Below are positions 41,583 to 43,775 of a stretch of DNA of 43,775 nt, one piece after another. Below the pieces are notes generated by a model. It was not told the DNA's origin and made no database searches. It saw nothing but the letters and a program-made list of their open reading frames with translations. The stretch is from an uncultured Lachnospiraceae bacterium (GTDB lineage Bacteria; Bacillota; Clostridia; Lachnospirales; Lachnospiraceae), in the NCBI GenBank assembly GCA_910585355.1, contig CAJUDN010000017.1, positions 1 to 43,775 on the forward strand, written 5' to 3'. Every line of letters begins with the position of its first letter. Position 1 is the first letter of the stretch. The position numbers and the translations under genes are program-made.

Positions 41583-43775
41583 ATGGAACAGAATGAGCTA
41601 AAAAATATTTCTACAGAGGTGGAGGCGGCTCCCGGGGAAAAAAAGAAAAAATTCCATCGGTCCGGTTCGTCTTTGATCCGGCCGGGAGACGGGCTTTTGG
41701 CAGCATTTTTTGTGCCGATTGTCATAATGATTATTATTTTTATCCAGAGAGGAATTTTTCCGTTTGGAGAAGAGAGTTTCCTGCGGACGGACATGTACCA
41801 TCAGTACGCCCCCTTCTTTTCTGAATTCCAATATAAGCTGAGAAACGGCGGGAGCCTTTTATATAGCTGGGATGTGGGAATGGGGGTCAATTTTGCGGCT
41901 CTGTATGCCTATTATCTGGCCAGCCCTTTCAACTGGCTTTTGATTTTATGCCCGAAGGCCTATATTATCGAGTTCATGAGTTATATGATCATTCTGAAAA
42001 TCGGTCTGTCCGGCCTAAGCTTTGCCTGGTATTTAAAAAGGCGCTGCCGCAGCAATTCGGTCGGCGTTGGCTTTTTTGGGATATTCTATGCCCTTTCCGG
42101 TTACATGGCGGCGTATAGCTGGAATATTATGTGGCTGGACTGTATTATTCTGTTTCCATTAATTGTCATGGGGTTAGAGAGGCTGGTGAAAAAGGAAAGA
42201 GGGTTCCTTTACTGTATTACCCTGGGACTTTCCATTCTTTCCAACTACTATATTTCCATCATGACCTGTATTTTCATGGTTCTGTATTTTGGGGCTCTTC
42301 TGATTCTGGAAAAGCCGGGCCCTGTAAAAAAGTATGTGATGGCCTGTGTCCGGTTTGGAGTTTATTCGCTGCTTTCCGGCGCTCTGGCGGCCTTTGTGCT
42401 TTTGCCGGAAGTTTATGTATTGAAAACCACTGCTTCGGGAGATATTAACTTTCCGAAGACATTAAGCTCCTACTTTTCGATTTTTGATATGCTTGCCCGC
42501 CATATCGGCAATGTGGAGACGGAAATTGGCCTGGATCACTGGCCGAACATTTACTGTGGAGTGGCAGTGTTAATGCTCTTCCTTTTATATCTGGCATGCA
42601 AAAAAATTTCCCTGAGGGAAAAGGCCGTGTATTGCGGTATGCTTCTGATCTTTTTTGCAAGCTTTTCCGTCAACGCCTTAAACTTCATGTGGCACGGGTT
42701 CCACTACCCAAACAGTCTGCCGTGCAGACAGTCCTTTATTTATATCTTTTTGATGCTTTTCATGTGTTTCCGGGCTTTTATGTATCTGAAGGCCACACCA
42801 AGATGTCATGTGGCCGCGGCGTACTGGGGAAGCATCTGCTTTGTGATTTTGGCGGAAAAGCTTGTGGAACAGGAGCACTTCCATTTTTCTGTTTATTATG
42901 TGGCGATTCTGTTTTTGTCCATGTATGCAGGACTGATTTATCTATATAAAAGAAGGAGACGTGAGGCGGCGATTTTTCTGGCCTTGGCGGTAGTGTCCAT
43001 TGAGGCGGCTGTCAATGCCACAGTGACCAGCGTGACCACCACCAGCCGGGAGGCATACACAAGGGATAACAAGGATGTGATTTCTCTGGTGGAAGGGCTT
43101 CAGCCAGCCGGAGATTTTTATAGGATTGAGAAGAAGACAAGAAAAACGAAAAATGATGGGGCGTGGATGAACTTCCCGTCAGTGTCTCTGTTTTCATCAA
43201 CAGCCAATGCGGACTTGACAAAGTTCTTCAAACGTCTTGGGTGCGAGGCGTCCACCAATGCATACAGCATCACAGGCAGCACCCCCTTCGTTGACAGCCT
43301 GCTTTCTGTAAAATATGCTCTGTATTCTGAGGCTGTGTCCGGTACGGATCTTGTCCGTAATGTGGCGGAAAGCGGAGGAACCTATCTTTGTGAAAACCGT
43401 TACACGCTCCCTCTGGGCTTTGTAATGCCTCCGGATGTGGAGGACAACTGGCAGTATGCCATGGACAATCCGGCAGAGGTGCAGAACGACCTGTGCCTGA
43501 TTCTGGGAAGCGATGATGTACTGGTTGCCGTGGACAGTGAATCTTCTGGCTCCACATGCAGATTTACTGCAGATATGACCGGGGAATACTATGTGTTTGT
43601 CCAGAATAAGCGCGTTAAGGAAGTGAAGGCAGGGCTTCCCACGGGCCAGAAAACCTTTAACAATACAGACCGGGGATATCTTCTGGAGCTGGGAACCATA
43701 GGAGTCGGAAATGAAGTGGTTCTGACCACGGAGGAATCCGGGGAGGTTCTGAATGCTTTGGTGTATCGGTTCTCC
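41583..43775 (+). CDS. YfhO family membrane glycosyltransferase, 3' end outside the window
   Basis: An open frame of 731 codons that runs to the last base of the window without a stop. After a charged cytoplasmic start, residues 40 onward show many membrane segments. The first outer loop has LRTDMYHQYAPFF with an acidic residue, followed by SWDVGMGVNFAALYAYYLASPFNW, which is characteristic of YfhO proteins (GT-C-like enzymes that transfer sugars from lipid carriers to teichoic acids). The last third is a soluble outer domain. It follows GtrA closely. The ribosome site is AAAGGAG. Confidence 0.9.
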   Translation, partial: MEQNELKNISTEVEAAPGEKKKKFHRSGSSLIRPGDGLLAAFFVPIVIMIIIFIQRGIFPFGEESFLRTDMYHQYAPFFSEFQYKLRNGGSLLYSWDVGMGVNFAALYAYYLASPFNWLLILCPKAYIIEFMSYMIILKIGLSGLSFAWYLKRRCRSNSVGVGFFGIFYALSGYMAAYSWNIMWLDCIILFPLIVMGLERLVKKERGFLYCITLGLSILSNYYISIMTCIFMVLYFGALLILEKPGPVKKYVMACVRFGVYSLLSGALAAFVLLPEVYVLKTTASGDINFPKTLSSYFSIFDMLARHIGNVETEIGLDHWPNIYCGVAVLMLFLLYLACKKISLREKAVYCGMLLIFFASFSVNALNFMWHGFHYPNSLPCRQSFIYIFLMLFMCFRAFMYLKATPRCHVAAAYWGSICFVILAEKLVEQEHFHFSVYYVAILFLSMYAGLIYLYKRRRREAAIFLALAVVSIEAAVNATVTSVTTTSREAYTRDNKDVISLVEGLQPAGDFYRIEKKTRKTKNDGAWMNFPSVSLFSSTANADLTKFFKRLGCEASTNAYSITGSTPFVDSLLSVKYALYSEAVSGTDLVRNVAESGGTYLCENRYTLPLGFVMPPDVEDNWQYAMDNPAEVQNDLCLILGSDDVLVAVDSESSGSTCRFTADMTGEYYVFVQNKRVKEVKAGLPTGQKTFNNTDRGYLLELGTIGVGNEVVLTTEESGEVLNALVYRFS

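Overview
The window looks like chromosome of an anaerobic, spore-former-related Firmicute of the Lachnospiraceae (Clostridium cluster XIVa) type. The evidence is indirect but consistent: a clostridial Csp-like S8 protease, the hpf/secA/prfB neighbourhood, a [4Fe-4S] two-subunit serine dehydratase, a DUF5722 glycosidase, choline-binding-type cell-wall repeats, strong AGGAGG-type ribosome sites and TTGnnn-17-TATAAT promoters. No phage, complete insertion sequence, CRISPR array, rRNA or tRNA gene was recognised.

Layout. 1-1.8 kb: S8 protease (minus strand). 1.9-19.3 kb: one long plus-strand surface-glycan cluster. It opens with an LspA-like peptidase, UDP-galactopyranose mutase and LicD. After a 145-bp tandem repeat come a HisC/CobD-like PLP enzyme, a LicC-like nucleotidyltransferase, a Wzx/TacF-like flippase, three GT2 glycosyltransferases, a DUF2304 protein, a DUF2142 membrane protein, RfbC, a Wzm/Wzt ABC exporter whose ATPase carries a C-terminal Wzt-C-type domain, a methyltransferase, and a 1037-residue protein with a kinase-like domain, a coiled coil, a GT2 and a GT4. 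19.5-25.6 kb: SDR reductase (minus), trxB, an NlpC/P60 endopeptidase, sdaAB-sdaAA, an XRE regulator and a small membrane protein. 25.7-30.8 kb: hpf (minus), a non-coding region with a small inverted-repeat element and five DnaA-box-like sites, then secA-prfB. 31-35.7 kb: a secreted cell-wall-binding repeat protein (minus) and a MoxR/DUF58/DUF4129-like operon. 35.8-43.8 kb: BCCT transporter (minus) with a palindromic operator, a secreted DUF5722 glycosidase, a YitT protein, a type Ic aspartate aminotransferase, then GtrA and a YfhO protein cut by the window end.

How the genes may work together. The glycan cluster shows two suggestive sub-systems. First, LicD + PLP enzyme + LicC-like transferase + flippase resembles the pneumococcal lic/tacF phosphocholine module, but with a PLP enzyme in place of choline kinase and choline importer; a phospho-aminoalcohol made inside the cell is a reasonable hypothesis. 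Second, Wzm/Wzt-C followed by a methyltransferase and a kinase-like/coiled-coil/glycosyltransferase fusion has the same parts as the Gram-negative WbdD/Wzt-C chain-capping and export system, arranged differently. A choline-binding-type repeat protein elsewhere in the window could read phospho-aminoalcohol decorations. These links are inferences; the individual domains are what the sequence shows.
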